Source: JBFAPK01 sp040676675 (GTDB taxonomy: Bacteria; Actinomycetota; Actinomycetes; Mycobacteriales; Micromonosporaceae). From it: a stretch of 64,000 nt of DNA. Both the position numbers and the translations under genes were made by a program. The DNA lies in assembly GCF_040676675.1 (NCBI RefSeq), contig NZ_JBFAPK010000010.1, forward strand, positions 124,001 to 188,000, given 5' to 3'. This document shows, in pieces, positions 49,575-57,969 of the stretch (positions are counted from its first letter, which is position 1; every line of letters begins with the position of its first letter). The notes under the pieces were generated by a model. It did no database searches. It was not told the DNA's origin and worked only from the letters and a program-made list of their open reading frames with translations.

Positions 49575-50755
49575 ACGCCGCGCCGCAGGACGGTAGCGAG
49601 GAGCTCAAACAGCGGATCAGCGAGACCGTCGACGACCTGGCGACCACGCTTTTGGACCTCAGCCACCGCATCCACGCCACGCCGGAACTCGCGTTCGAGG
49701 AGTTCGACGCCTGTTCGCGGCTGGTGCGGGCCGCCACGGAAGCCGGGCTCACTGTGCGAACGCCGGCCTTCGAACTCCCCACCGCCTTCGCCGCGGACTT
49801 CGGCTCGTCGACTGGGCCGAGGGTTGCGCTCGTCTCCGAGTACGACGCGCTGCCCGACATCGGCCATGGATGCGGCCACAACATCATCGCGACCATCGGC
49901 CTGGGCGCGGCGTTGGCCCTGCATCGCCTCGGTGACCGTCTGCCCGGATCCGTCAGGTACCTGGGCACGCCGGGCGAGGAGCGGGGATGCGGCAAGGAGC
50001 TACTCGCCGGTGCCGGCGCCTTCGATCGGGTCGATGCGGCGATGATGCTTCACCCCGCCAACGTGAACCTCAAGGCGGTGCGCACCCAGTGTCTAGCTGA
50101 ATTCGAAGTCACCTTCATCGGCCGTGCCGCTCATGCGGCACTGGCGCCGCAGGCGGCCCGAAGCGCCCTTGACGCACTGGTTCTCGCCTATCAAGCCCTG
50201 GCCCAGCTACGGCAGCACCTCAAGGGCTCCGAGCGCATCACCGGCGTGCTGACTGAAGGGGGCGCGGCACCGAACGTCGTGCCAGAGAAGGCGACCGCGA
50301 AGTACTTCATCCGAGCTGCGACCACGGGCGACCTGAAGGTCCTCAAGGGGCGGGCGGAGGCCTGTCTACGCGGTGCCGCGGACGCGGCCGGGTGTGAGCT
50401 GCATGTGACCTGGACGGAACCCGACTACCTCGATATGCGCATCAACGAACCCGTCGCCGACGCATATGAGCGCAACGCCACCATGCTCGGCCGGGTATTC
50501 ACCCCCTACGACCAATACCCCGTCGCGGGAACGGACATGTCGAACATCAGCCACCGGGTTCCGGTCCTACACGGAACGATCGCGTGCGCCCCGCCGCACG
50601 TCATGCTCCACACCCGCGAATTCACCGCAGCCGCCGTTTCGCCCGAGGGCGACAAGGCGGTCATCGACGGCGCGAAAGCGCTTGCGATGACGGCGATCGA
50701 CTTCCTTACCGACGCCGATCTTCGCCGTCGGGCGGCGCAGGTGTTCGCCCTGTAG
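49571..50755 (+). CDS. M20 family amidohydrolase (AbgB-like)
   Basis: The protein is 394 aa. Metal-binding motifs of M20D peptidases are in order: EYDALPDIGHGCGHN, GTPGEERGCGKE, and MMLHPAN; a dimerisation domain follows (FIGRAAHAALAPQAARSALDAL). The closest named relatives are p-aminobenzoyl-glutamate hydrolase subunit B and amidohydrolases that cleave N-acyl amino acids. ATG at 49571 is coupled to the upstream stop (ATGA). Predicted to be co-induced with the hydrolase-fold protein. Confidence 0.9.
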   Translation: MNAAPQDGSEELKQRISETVDDLATTLLDLSHRIHATPELAFEEFDACSRLVRAATEAGLTVRTPAFELPTAFAADFGSSTGPRVALVSEYDALPDIGHGCGHNIIATIGLGAALALHRLGDRLPGSVRYLGTPGEERGCGKELLAGAGAFDRVDAAMMLHPANVNLKAVRTQCLAEFEVTFIGRAAHAALAPQAARSALDALVLAYQALAQLRQHLKGSERITGVLTEGGAAPNVVPEKATAKYFIRAATTGDLKVLKGRAEACLRGAADAAGCELHVTWTEPDYLDMRINEPVADAYERNATMLGRVFTPYDQYPVAGTDMSNISHRVPVLHGTIACAPPHVMLHTREFTAAAVSPEGDKAVIDGAKALAMTAIDFLTDADLRRRAAQVFAL

Positions 50756-50819
50756 CGAACGCCGGGCTCACCAGCACGCGGCTGGTGCCCGCGCCCGGGG
50801 GCGGTCGCAGAAGGAGTCT

Positions 50820-51180
50820 CCGGGTGGGGTGCGGGTCGAACCGGATGATCACGCGTTGGGGCGTTCGCGTGGCGGCTGGACCACGAAGCTGCACCTGGGC
50901 TGTGAGCAGGGACGTAAGCCCTTGGCCATGCTGCTGATCGCGGGGCACCGTGGTGACAGCCCGCAGTTCGCCCGGTCCTTGCCGGTATCCGGGTACCGCG
51001 CCTGCAGGGTGGTCGGCCTCGTACCCGACCTGACCGGGTCCTGGCGGACAAGGCGTACAGCTGTCGCGCGATCCGCGAGTACCTGCGCCGGCGCGGTATC
51101 TCGGCCACGATCCCGATCAAGGCCGATCAGGCCGCCAACCGGCGGAGGAAGGGGTCGAAGGGCGGCCGACCGCCGTCGTC
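50820..51180 (+). pseudogene. IS5-family transposase relic
   Basis: VEPDDHALGRSRGGWTTKLH, then EQGRKPLAMLLIAGHRGDSPQF, is the first DDE block of an IS5-type transposase. A frameshift near 50990-51017 moves it to another frame, reading RPDRVLADKAYSCRAIREYL and then RRRGISATIPIKADQ with GSKGGRPP. The N-terminal start and the last catalytic Glu region are absent. It begins soon after the M20 stop. Confidence 0.85.
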
Positions 51181-51459
51181 GGCCAGGCTGTTGGGCATGA
51201 TCACGCCTTCGACAACGACCGACCTGCCCGTGCTGCATGGCATGTACGCGGCCGAAGCGCGCCACACCTGCCGGACGGCCACTGACCGCGTCCGCTCATG
51301 CCGCAGTCCGCTCATAGCTGGTGACGGCAGCCGCCCGCCGCCGGCCGGTCGCGGCAAGTCGGTGCTGGTCAGCGCCGTGACGTCGGCGGGAATTTCCGCC
51401 ATCTCCTATGGCCTTGCGGTGTGGAAGGGCGATCGGCCCGCGAACGACATTGCCGCGGC

Positions 51460-51565
51460 GGACAACAAGCCGAAGGGCGACAAGCTCCCATCCGCGAAGA
51501 AGCTGGTCAACTAGCTGATCGCGGCAGAACGGGCGGTGTGTGAGTACGCCTTCGCGCACGTGAAG
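51460..51565 (+). pseudogene. Second transposase relic (DDE_Tnp_4-like)
   Basis: NKPKGDKLPSAKKLVN, a stop, then LIAAERAVCEYAFAHVKTWH resembles the C-terminal ERxxAxLKxW block of IS5-superfamily DDE_Tnp_4 transposases. An in-frame stop interrupts it. Confidence 0.55.
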
Positions 51566-51722
51566 ACCTGGCATGCCGGTCAGACCGCGACGACCAGCAC
51601 GAGCACGGCGTCACCCGTCCACGCCACTCCCCGTGACCCGCACGTTCAGGATGAACAGAACTCAGTGGTCGCGAGGATCGGGCGGCCCGCCGGGGCGGGC
51701 GGGCCGTCGATGGGGGAGTCGG

Positions 51723-51923
51723 TCAGGCGGTAGGGCCGAGGGTCTTCGCGAGGTTGACGAAGGACTGCCAGGTGGCGGGGCTGACGGCGAGGGTGGCGCC
51801 GTCGCGGTCCTTGGTGTCGCGTACGAGCACGACGCCGGCCAGGTTGTCGGCCACCTCTACGCACGACCCGCCGTTGGAGCCGGAATAGGACGACTTCCGC
51901 CATTTCGCGCCGGTCATGTCCAT
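51723..51923 (-). CDS. DUF397 protein
   Basis: The protein is 66 aa. WRKSSYSGSNGGSCVEVADN, then VLVRDTKDRDGATLAVSPATWQSFV, is the DUF397 signature (BldB/WhiJ-associated small proteins of actinomycetes). It overlaps the end of the upstream HTH gene by 10 bp, and the two are almost always paired. Presumed antitoxin-like or co-regulator partner of that HTH protein. Confidence 0.93.
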   Translation of the reverse strand: MDMTGAKWRKSSYSGSNGGSCVEVADNLAGVVLVRDTKDRDGATLAVSPATWQSFVNLAKTLGPTA

Positions 51924-52711
51924 GTCTTCGCCACTTCCTTTATCAGATCAAGTGACTGCCGCTTGGGAAGCGCTTCGCCCCTGATGGTCTCCCATGTGCT
52001 TTGAAGGCTAGCAAGCTCTGCCGGCTGATCGATGATTTGCGCTCGAATCTGATGATCGAGGTGCGCTGCCAGGGAGCTGTCGGGCTGCGTGGCGAGGATG
52101 AAGCCTCCCTGCAACCCGGGGTAGACGCCTACCTCTGCGGGGACCACGAGTACCTGCACATGCGGAAGCTCGGCGCACTTAGCCAGGTGTTCGAGCTGTT
52201 CGGCGAGCACGCCGGGTTGTCCTGCGATGGGGCGACGGAGCACCATCTCGTCGATTACGAAGACGAGTTGCGGTGGGGTGGTAGCCGCCAGCAGCGCCTG
52301 GCGACCAAGCCGACTGGCAACCCGTTGGTCGACTTCCTCCGGCGTGAGACGCACGCCGATCAACGTTGCGCGCGCGTATGCCTCGGTCTGCAGCAGCCCT
52401 GGCACGAAGGCGGGCTCGTACCAACGCAGCAGCGTGGCCATACGCTCGAACTCGATCCACTCGCGGAGCCACACCGGGGTGGCGTCCAGGTGGGCGAGGC
52501 GTTCCAGCATGCGCTTGTAGGTTCCGCCGGTGCCGAACGCGTCGTCAATTGCGATCATGTATGGCTCGGTCGGTGGCCGCCCGCCGGTCTCCACCGAGCT
52601 GACATGAGACCCCGAATAGTTGATCGTCTTTCCGAATTCCTCCTGACTCATCCCGCGCGACGCGCGGGCCAGGCGAAGTTCCTCCAGAATGTACTCGGTT
52701 GCGATCCCCAT
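51914..52711 (-). CDS. XRE-family regulator with DUF5753 domain (WhiJ-like)
   Basis: The protein is 265 aa. An N-terminal XRE HTH (LRLARASRGMSQEEFGKTINYSGSHVSSVETGGRPPT) is followed by the DUF5753 domain (WIEFERMATLLRWYEPAFVPGLLQTEAYARATL ... FVIDEMVLRRPI ... VPAEVGVYPGLQGGFIL). Such proteins with their DUF397 partner control development or antibiotic production in Streptomyces (WhiJ system). ATG at 52711. It is divergent from the XRE-TPR gene, 260 bp between. Confidence 0.93.
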   Translation of the reverse strand: MGIATEYILEELRLARASRGMSQEEFGKTINYSGSHVSSVETGGRPPTEPYMIAIDDAFGTGGTYKRMLERLAHLDATPVWLREWIEFERMATLLRWYEPAFVPGLLQTEAYARATLIGVRLTPEEVDQRVASRLGRQALLAATTPPQLVFVIDEMVLRRPIAGQPGVLAEQLEHLAKCAELPHVQVLVVPAEVGVYPGLQGGFILATQPDSSLAAHLDHQIRAQIIDQPAELASLQSTWETIRGEALPKRQSLDLIKEVAKTWT

Positions 52712-52971
52712 CGATTCCCCAATCTCTGCTCGGATTGTTCGGGCGCGCCGTCAGGGCGTGCTCATCCACGGCGCTGACCTGCGCGTACGGATGAAACGTC
52801 TATCGACAGTAGTGCCTCGGCCACCACAGTGTCACTAGCGGAACCGCTCGGATGTGGCACGGCACCGAAAGGACGGGCGGAACCGTACGGGTCGCCCTTC
52901 GAAAGGGGCGGAGGGCGACCCATCCAGGGCCCAAAGAGTCGGACCGTCGTATTACTGACGGAGGGTTTTGA

Positions 52972-54213
52972 ATGGTCGAGGGAAACCCGTCGAAGGACCT
53001 TCCGGTCGGCCGTCGGGTCGCCTATTGGCGCAGCCGCCGGAACCTGACTCAGCAGTCGTTCGCCGACCGGCTCGGCAAGTCGAAGAGCTGGGTCGAGAAG
53101 ATCGAGCGCGGGGCGCGGGCGCTGGACCGGTTCTCGGTGCTCCAGGAGATCGCCGCCGTGCTCCGCATCGACGTCGGGCAACTGCTCGACGGCGAGGCCG
53201 ACCCGGCCGCCGCCGGGGGCCGGCACGCCGGTCGGCTCGACCTGGAGGCCCTCCGCGCGGTCCTGGAGCGGTACGCCCCGGCGGCCGGCCCGCCCGACGA
53301 GTCGCCGTCGCCGTCGCGGCTGCGCCAGGCGGTCGACCATGCCTGGCTGACGTTCCAGCACGGCGGCTACGACACGCTCACCCGACTGCTGCCGAAGCTG
53401 CTCGCCGAGGCGCAGGCGGCCGACGCGTACCACGGATCGTCGGACGACGACGGCCCGGCAGTCGCCCACCTGCTGGCGCAGGTCTACCAGGTGGCGTCGT
53501 CGACGCTGCGCAAGCTCGGGGCGTACGACTCGGCGTGGCTGGCCGCGGACCGCGCGATGGCGGTGGCGGCCCGCTGCGGCGATCCGCTGCTGGCCGGGGT
53601 GGCGGCGTGCCGCACCGGTAACGCGCTGCTCGCGCTCGGCCGTCCGCGTACGGCGCTGGAACTGCACCTGACCTTCGCGAACCGGCTCGCCCCGGCGGTG
53701 GCCGACGCCGACCCGGACCGGCTCTCGGTGCACGGTGCACTGCTGTTGCAGGCCGCGATGGCCGCCGCCCGGCTCGGCGACAACGCGACCGTCGCCGACC
53801 TGCTGCGGGAGGCGGAGCGGAGCGCGGCGCTGCTCGGTGCCGACGAGAACCGCTACTGGACGAGCTTCGGGCCGACCAACGTGGAACTGCACCGCGCGGC
53901 GGCCGAGGTGGAACTCGGCGAGGGCGGCCGGGCGGTCGAGGTGCACGACGCCATCGACCCGCTGCGGTTCGCCGCCCTGCTGCCGGAGCGCCGGGCTCAG
54001 CACCTGCTCGACGTGGCGCGCGGCTACGGTCAGTACGGCGACGCGGAGAACGCGGGCCGGATGCTGCTGGCCGGCGAGCGGCTGGCCCCCGCCGAGATCC
54101 GGCACCGGCCGGACGCGCACCAACTCGTCGCCGAGATCGTCCGCCGCAGCCGGGGCAGGCCACCGGCGTCCGTGGCCGACCTGGCCCGCCGGATGCGGAT
54201 CAACGCCATCTGA
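52972..54213 (+). CDS. XRE-family regulator with TPR-like C-terminal domain
   Basis: The protein is 413 aa. The HTH spans about 12-70 (VGRRVAYWRSRRNLTQQSFADRLGKSKSWVEKIERGARALDR). The rest is helical and TPR-like (VAHLLAQVYQVASSTLRKLGAYDSAWLAADRAMAVAARCGDP; NALLALGRPRTALELHLTFANRLAPAV). It resembles peptide- or ligand-responsive actinobacterial regulators. ATG at 52972 has GGAGGG six bases upstream. The gene after it encodes a small secreted protein. Confidence 0.9.
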   Translation: MVEGNPSKDLPVGRRVAYWRSRRNLTQQSFADRLGKSKSWVEKIERGARALDRFSVLQEIAAVLRIDVGQLLDGEADPAAAGGRHAGRLDLEALRAVLERYAPAAGPPDESPSPSRLRQAVDHAWLTFQHGGYDTLTRLLPKLLAEAQAADAYHGSSDDDGPAVAHLLAQVYQVASSTLRKLGAYDSAWLAADRAMAVAARCGDPLLAGVAACRTGNALLALGRPRTALELHLTFANRLAPAVADADPDRLSVHGALLLQAAMAAARLGDNATVADLLREAERSAALLGADENRYWTSFGPTNVELHRAAAEVELGEGGRAVEVHDAIDPLRFAALLPERRAQHLLDVARGYGQYGDAENAGRMLLAGERLAPAEIRHRPDAHQLVAEIVRRSRGRPPASVADLARRMRINAI

Positions 54214-54284
54214 GTCGTGTCCACGGCGGGAGGCGCTTCGGCGCGGAGCCGGCGAGCGATTTTCAGACGCCTTTGAACATCCGG

Positions 54285-54314
54285 TTAATACCATGTTGCG
54301 CAGATGCGTATAGT
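54285..54314 (+). promoter_or_regulatory. Candidate promoter of secreted-protein gene
   Basis: TTAATA (54285-54290) and TATAGT (54309-54314) are 18 bp apart; the -10 is close to consensus. Transcription would start about 54321, giving a short leader. Confidence 0.5.
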
Positions 54315-54333
54315 GCGGTGATCGCAGAGCGCG

Positions 54334-54846
54334 ATGATCTGTCCAGAATGGATGCCGTACTTGAAGACCCTCACCAATCGACTGCGTCACAGGCTGAACC
54401 GGACCTTCACGCGTGGCGCGGTCCTACTCGCGGCCGCCATGGTGGCCGTGCTCGCCGTGCCGTCCGCGGCCTTCGCCGAAGAGACCTTCTACAAGAGCTG
54501 CGAGTACGACAACGTGGCCTGCCAGACCGGCGTGGAGGTCGGACTCCCGCAGGGCCAGTGCATGGGCGCCAACACCGCTTACGCATCCACGCAGATCTGC
54601 GTCGACTACTACGGCGACTACGTCTACGTCCGGGACGGCAGGTCCGACGGTTACGCCGCGATCGGCTACGTCGGCTCCGACGAGGGTATCCTCACCCGCT
54701 TCTGCCGGAACAACCACGGCTACGGCACCTGGGCCAGGTGCAACTTCGACTGGGTCGAGGCAACCGGGCACGCCGCGTCCGCGGGGTACCTGGAGCAGTA
54801 CTACGTCATGGAACTCCAACCCCTCTGGTCGTGGTCCGGCAAGTAA
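54334..54846 (+). CDS. Small secreted protein, Cys-containing
   Basis: The protein is 170 aa from ATG 54334, or 164 from ATG 54352. A signal peptide (basic RLRHRLNRTFTRG then AVLLAAAMVAVLAVPSAAFA, cleavage before EETFY) is clear. The mature part of about 120 residues has five Cys and many Tyr/Asp/Gly residues (DYYGDYVYVRDGRSDGYAAIGYVGSDEG). No family is recognised. The last 41 bp overlap the convergent GNAT gene. Confidence 0.75.
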   Translation: MICPEWMPYLKTLTNRLRHRLNRTFTRGAVLLAAAMVAVLAVPSAAFAEETFYKSCEYDNVACQTGVEVGLPQGQCMGANTAYASTQICVDYYGDYVYVRDGRSDGYAAIGYVGSDEGILTRFCRNNHGYGTWARCNFDWVEATGHAASAGYLEQYYVMELQPLWSWSGK

Positions 54847-55324
54847 CGGCCGGGCAGACCCGAGTCTGCTCGGGCCGGCGCCGCCCCGCCGGCCCGCGCA
54901 CCATGAACACGTCCACCGGATCCTCGTTCTCCAACGTGAAGCCGTGCCGCTCGTACAGCCGCCGGGCCGGGCTGCCCCGCAACACGTTCAGCCGCACCGG
55001 GACGCCGTCCCGGTCGCACCGCTCCAGCAGTTCGCGCAGCACGGCGGTACCGATGCCGGCGCCCTGCACGTGTGGCGCCAGGTAGAAGTGCTCCAGCCAG
55101 TGGGCGTCCTCGGCCGGCCGCAGCGCCACGCAGCCGGCGAACTCGCCGCCCACCTCGATCACCCAGGTGTGCGCGGGCGCGAACCGCTCCCGCAGGCGCT
55201 GCCGCACCCGCTGCTCGTCGTAGCGTCCGAGCCGCTCCAGATCCGCCCGCAGCACCGTGGCCCGCAGCTCGGCCACCGCGTCGACGTCCGCCGCCGAGGC
55301 CGGTCGGAGCTCCCAGTGCGTCAT
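54806..55324 (-). CDS. GNAT acetyltransferase
   Basis: The protein is 172 aa. Motif A is FYLAPHVQGAGIGTAVLRELLE, followed by RLNVLRGSPARRLYERHGF. ATG at 55324. The tail after about residue 147 (PAGRRRPEQTRVCPAVTCRT) is outside the fold and overlaps the convergent secreted-protein gene, suggesting loss of an earlier stop. Substrate unknown. Confidence 0.88.
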   Translation of the reverse strand: MTHWELRPASAADVDAVAELRATVLRADLERLGRYDEQRVRQRLRERFAPAHTWVIEVGGEFAGCVALRPAEDAHWLEHFYLAPHVQGAGIGTAVLRELLERCDRDGVPVRLNVLRGSPARRLYERHGFTLENEDPVDVFMVRGPAGRRRPEQTRVCPAVTCRTTTRGVGVP

Positions 55325-55486
55325 GATCGATACCCTATCTGCGGCCAGACACCCGCATCAGGGCGTGGCCCGATGAACCCCGGCCCTGGCCTGGCCGCGG
55401 CGGTGCCGGGTTGCGGGTTTTCCGGTAGCCGATCGTGGCGGGCGGAAGAATGAGGCGGTGACCGAGGACGCGGCTGGCCGCCGGTC

Positions 55487-56740
55487 GTGACCGAGCGCGG
55501 GCAGCCGGATCATGAACCGGTCGGCGGGGACGGGGCGGGGACGCTGGGAAGCGCGGGGAGCACCCGCTACGCGAACTTCCTGGAGTTGTTCTTCGACCTG
55601 GTGCTGGTCTTCGCTCTGCTGGGCGTCGTCTCGCGGGTACAGCCGGACCTCTCCTCGGCCTCGGTGACCCACCGCTGGACGGCGCTGCTCTACGTCCCGG
55701 TGCTGGCCCTGCCGATGCTGTGGCTGTGGACCACCACCGCCCACATCACCAGCCATTTCGATCCGCGCCGGCCGCTCATCCAGGTGATGGTGCTGGTCAG
55801 CGCCCTCGGGCTGGTGATGATGGCGTCGACCCTGCCGTACGCGTTCGTCGGGCGGGGGATCGCGTTCGCGTTGACCTACGTGCTCTTGCAGGTCGGCCGC
55901 CCCGTACTCCTGATCACGCTGCTGCGTAACGCCCGGTTGCGAGCGCTCTATCTGCGCTCGGCGATCTGGTTCTCCGTGTCGGGCGTACCGTGGCTGGCCG
56001 GCGTCACGGTCACGGGACATGCCCGGGTCGCGCTGTGGGGGCTGGCCATCGCGATCGAGCTCGTGGCGGCGCGCTTCAGCTGGCCGGTGCCCGGTCTCGG
56101 CCGGCAGTTGGTGAGCGCCTGGGCCCTCGGCAAACCCCACCACCTCGCCGACCGGTACCAGCAGCTCCTGCTGATCGCGCTCGGGGAGACCGTGCTGTCG
56201 CTGGGAACGACGTACGCGGCCGTGCCGGTAACCCTCGCCACGACCCTGGCGCTGTTGGTGGGGTTCCTCACCAGCGTGTTGCTGTGGCGTATCTACTTCT
56301 ACCGATCCGGCCAGGTGCTCCCCGAGGCGGTGAGCACGGCGGGGGACCGGGCCAGTGCCGGCCGGTCGGTTGGCCGGGTCCACCTGCTGATGGTCCTCGG
56401 CGCCGTCTTCGTGGCGATCGGGTACGAGCTCGTGCTGAAACACTCGACCGAACCGGTACGCCCGTCCTGGCTCGTCGTGATCCTCGGCGGGCCGGTGGTG
56501 TTCCTGGTCGGCCGGATCGGGCTGGAGCGGGTGGTCTTCGACCGGCTCGCCGTACGCCGGCTTGTCGTCATCGCCGCGCTGCTGCTCCTGGGGCCGCCGC
56601 TGTCGTTCGGTACGCCGCTGATCGCGTTGGCCGCTGCCGCCGTCGTCCTGCTCGGCATGGCCCTGGCCGACGCGCGACAGGCCCGGGGCCGGCCGCTGGA
56701 GGCGCCGGCGCCGTCCCGACTCCCGCCGGGGCGGACCTGA
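55487..56740 (+). CDS. Low temperature requirement A (LtrA) membrane protein
   Basis: The protein is 417 aa with about ten hydrophobic segments. FLELFFDLVLVFAL near the N-terminus and HHLADRYQQLLLIALGETVLSLG in the middle are LtrA signatures. The family was named for a Listeria cold-growth gene; the biochemical role is unclear. GTG at 55487 was chosen. Confidence 0.9.
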   Translation: MTERGQPDHEPVGGDGAGTLGSAGSTRYANFLELFFDLVLVFALLGVVSRVQPDLSSASVTHRWTALLYVPVLALPMLWLWTTTAHITSHFDPRRPLIQVMVLVSALGLVMMASTLPYAFVGRGIAFALTYVLLQVGRPVLLITLLRNARLRALYLRSAIWFSVSGVPWLAGVTVTGHARVALWGLAIAIELVAARFSWPVPGLGRQLVSAWALGKPHHLADRYQQLLLIALGETVLSLGTTYAAVPVTLATTLALLVGFLTSVLLWRIYFYRSGQVLPEAVSTAGDRASAGRSVGRVHLLMVLGAVFVAIGYELVLKHSTEPVRPSWLVVILGGPVVFLVGRIGLERVVFDRLAVRRLVVIAALLLLGPPLSFGTPLIALAAAAVVLLGMALADARQARGRPLEAPAPSRLPPGRT

Positions 56741-56837
56741 CCGCGAGGCGGGGACCGGCACCGGCCGAAACGAGCGGGCGGATGCCCTGGTGTGCTCGGC
56801 GGGAAGGGAACGTGGAGCAGGCGCGCCCTGGATGTGT

Positions 56838-56863
56838 AACCCCAGTGGGGGTATAAAGGGGTT
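56838..56863. promoter_or_regulatory. Nested inverted repeats over the RHH-Clp_N promoter
   Basis: AACCCC (56838-56843) pairs with GGGGTT (56858-56863), and CCCC-AGT-GGGG (56840-56850) is nested inside. A TATAAA -10-like box (56852-56857) lies within, with TGGATG (56829-56834) 17 bp upstream as a possible -35. It is a candidate operator for the N-terminal RHH domain. Confidence 0.5.
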
Positions 56864-56893
56864 ATCGATCCGCGACGCGTAGGAGGTTCCGTG

Positions 56894-57736
56894 GTGCCTA
56901 AGATCAACGTCTATCTCCCGGACGAGCTGGCCGAGGCGGTCCGGGAGGCGGGTGTGCCCGTCTCCGCCGTCTGCCAGCGCGCCCTGGAGCAGGCGGTACG
57001 CCGGGTGACCGCGATCCGCGAGACCGTGCTGGGTACCGCCGACGACGAGGACCTGGCCGCCCGGTTGCCCAGCTTCACCGCCCGGGCCCGTACCGCGCTC
57101 CGGCTCGGTATCGAGCAGGCACGCGCCGACGGGTCGGCCGCCGTCGGCAGCGGCCACCTCCTCGCCGGCATGCTGGCCGAGGGGAACAACCTCGCCCTGC
57201 GCGTGCTGGCCGCACTGGAGATCGAGCCCGAGCGGGTCGGCCGGGACCTCGCCCGGCGGTCCCTGGCCGAGCCCGGCGCCCCGGGCGACGGCGACTCGCA
57301 GCATTTCAGCGGGGCGGCGGCCAACGCGCTCGAACTCGCCGTCACCGAGGCCACCGCGTTCGGGCACAACTACGTCGGCTGCGAGCACCTGCTGCTCGGG
57401 CTGGTCGCGGAGCCGGACGGCGTCGCCGGTCAGGTCCTGCGCGCGCTCGGGGTCGAGCTGCGGCTGGCCCGGCGCGGCGTGGCGGCGGCGCTGGCCGGGT
57501 ACGTCCATCTGCGGGCGCAGACGGCGGCGGCCGGCACCGCGGCGGCGGGTGCCCCGGGCGGTGGCGCACCGGCAGTGGGCGTCCCGGGCGTCGGTGGGCC
57601 GGGCGCGGGGGCGGCGGGCGTCGGCGGGCCGGCCGTCGCGGCGGCGTTGGCGAACGCCGTACGCCAGGAACTCCAGCCGCTCCTGCGCCGGATCGAACGC
57701 CTGGAGGAACGGGCCGGTGTCGCCGACGAGGGCTGA
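56894..57736 (+). CDS. Ribbon-helix-helix/Clp_N-domain protein without ATPase
   Basis: The protein is 280 aa. Residues 1-40 (MPKINVYLPDELAEAVREAG, VPVSAVCQRALEQAV) form a ribbon-helix-helix DNA-binding motif. Two Clp N-terminal repeats follow (about 65-130 ARTALRLGIEQARADGSAAVGSGHLLAGMLAEGNNLALRVL; about 140-200 ALELAVTEATAFGHNYVGCEHLLLGLVAEPDGVAGQVL). A Gly/Ala/Pro linker and a C-terminal coiled segment end it. No AAA+ domain is present, so it is not a chaperone itself; it may be a regulator that docks on ClpC/ClpP partners. GTG 56894 has AGGAGG seven bases before it; GTG 56891 is an alternative. Confidence 0.85.
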   Translation: MPKINVYLPDELAEAVREAGVPVSAVCQRALEQAVRRVTAIRETVLGTADDEDLAARLPSFTARARTALRLGIEQARADGSAAVGSGHLLAGMLAEGNNLALRVLAALEIEPERVGRDLARRSLAEPGAPGDGDSQHFSGAAANALELAVTEATAFGHNYVGCEHLLLGLVAEPDGVAGQVLRALGVELRLARRGVAAALAGYVHLRAQTAAAGTAAAGAPGGGAPAVGVPGVGGPGAGAAGVGGPAVAAALANAVRQELQPLLRRIERLEERAGVADEG

Positions 57737-57785
57737 GTCCCGCCCGAGCGCTCGCTCGAACCGGACGCCCCGACCCCCGCGCCCG

Positions 57786-57860
57786 GTGACCCGCACGGCA
57801 CCGGCCGCCATGATCGCCACGGCGGTGTTCCTGCTGCTCGTGCTGCCGTTGCTGGCATAG
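57786..57860 (+). CDS. Putative 24-aa hydrophobic peptide
   Basis: MTRTAPAAMIATAVFLLLVL begins a 24-residue frame with one possible membrane helix. It starts with GTG and has no ribosome-binding site. It may be chance. Confidence 0.2.
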   Translation: MTRTAPAAMIATAVFLLLVLPLLA

Positions 57861-57969
57861 GCCGGAGTTCGGCCGGGCGGGTCGACCGGAACCGGCGCGG
57901 GCTGGGGGCGGCGCCGGCCGGGCGGCGGGGACACCGCGACGGGCTCGGGCGCGGAAGGGCGCCTCGCCG

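Larger units (their letters stand above)
50756..51722. other. 967-bp stretch of mobile-element debris
   Basis: Apart from the two transposase relics, nothing here looks functional. An open frame at 51191-51514 encodes 107 residues but merely joins the end of one relic to the second. Confidence 0.65.

Noticed and set aside
51191..51514. 107-aa open frame
   Set aside because: It joins the end of one transposase relic to another; no independent support as a gene.
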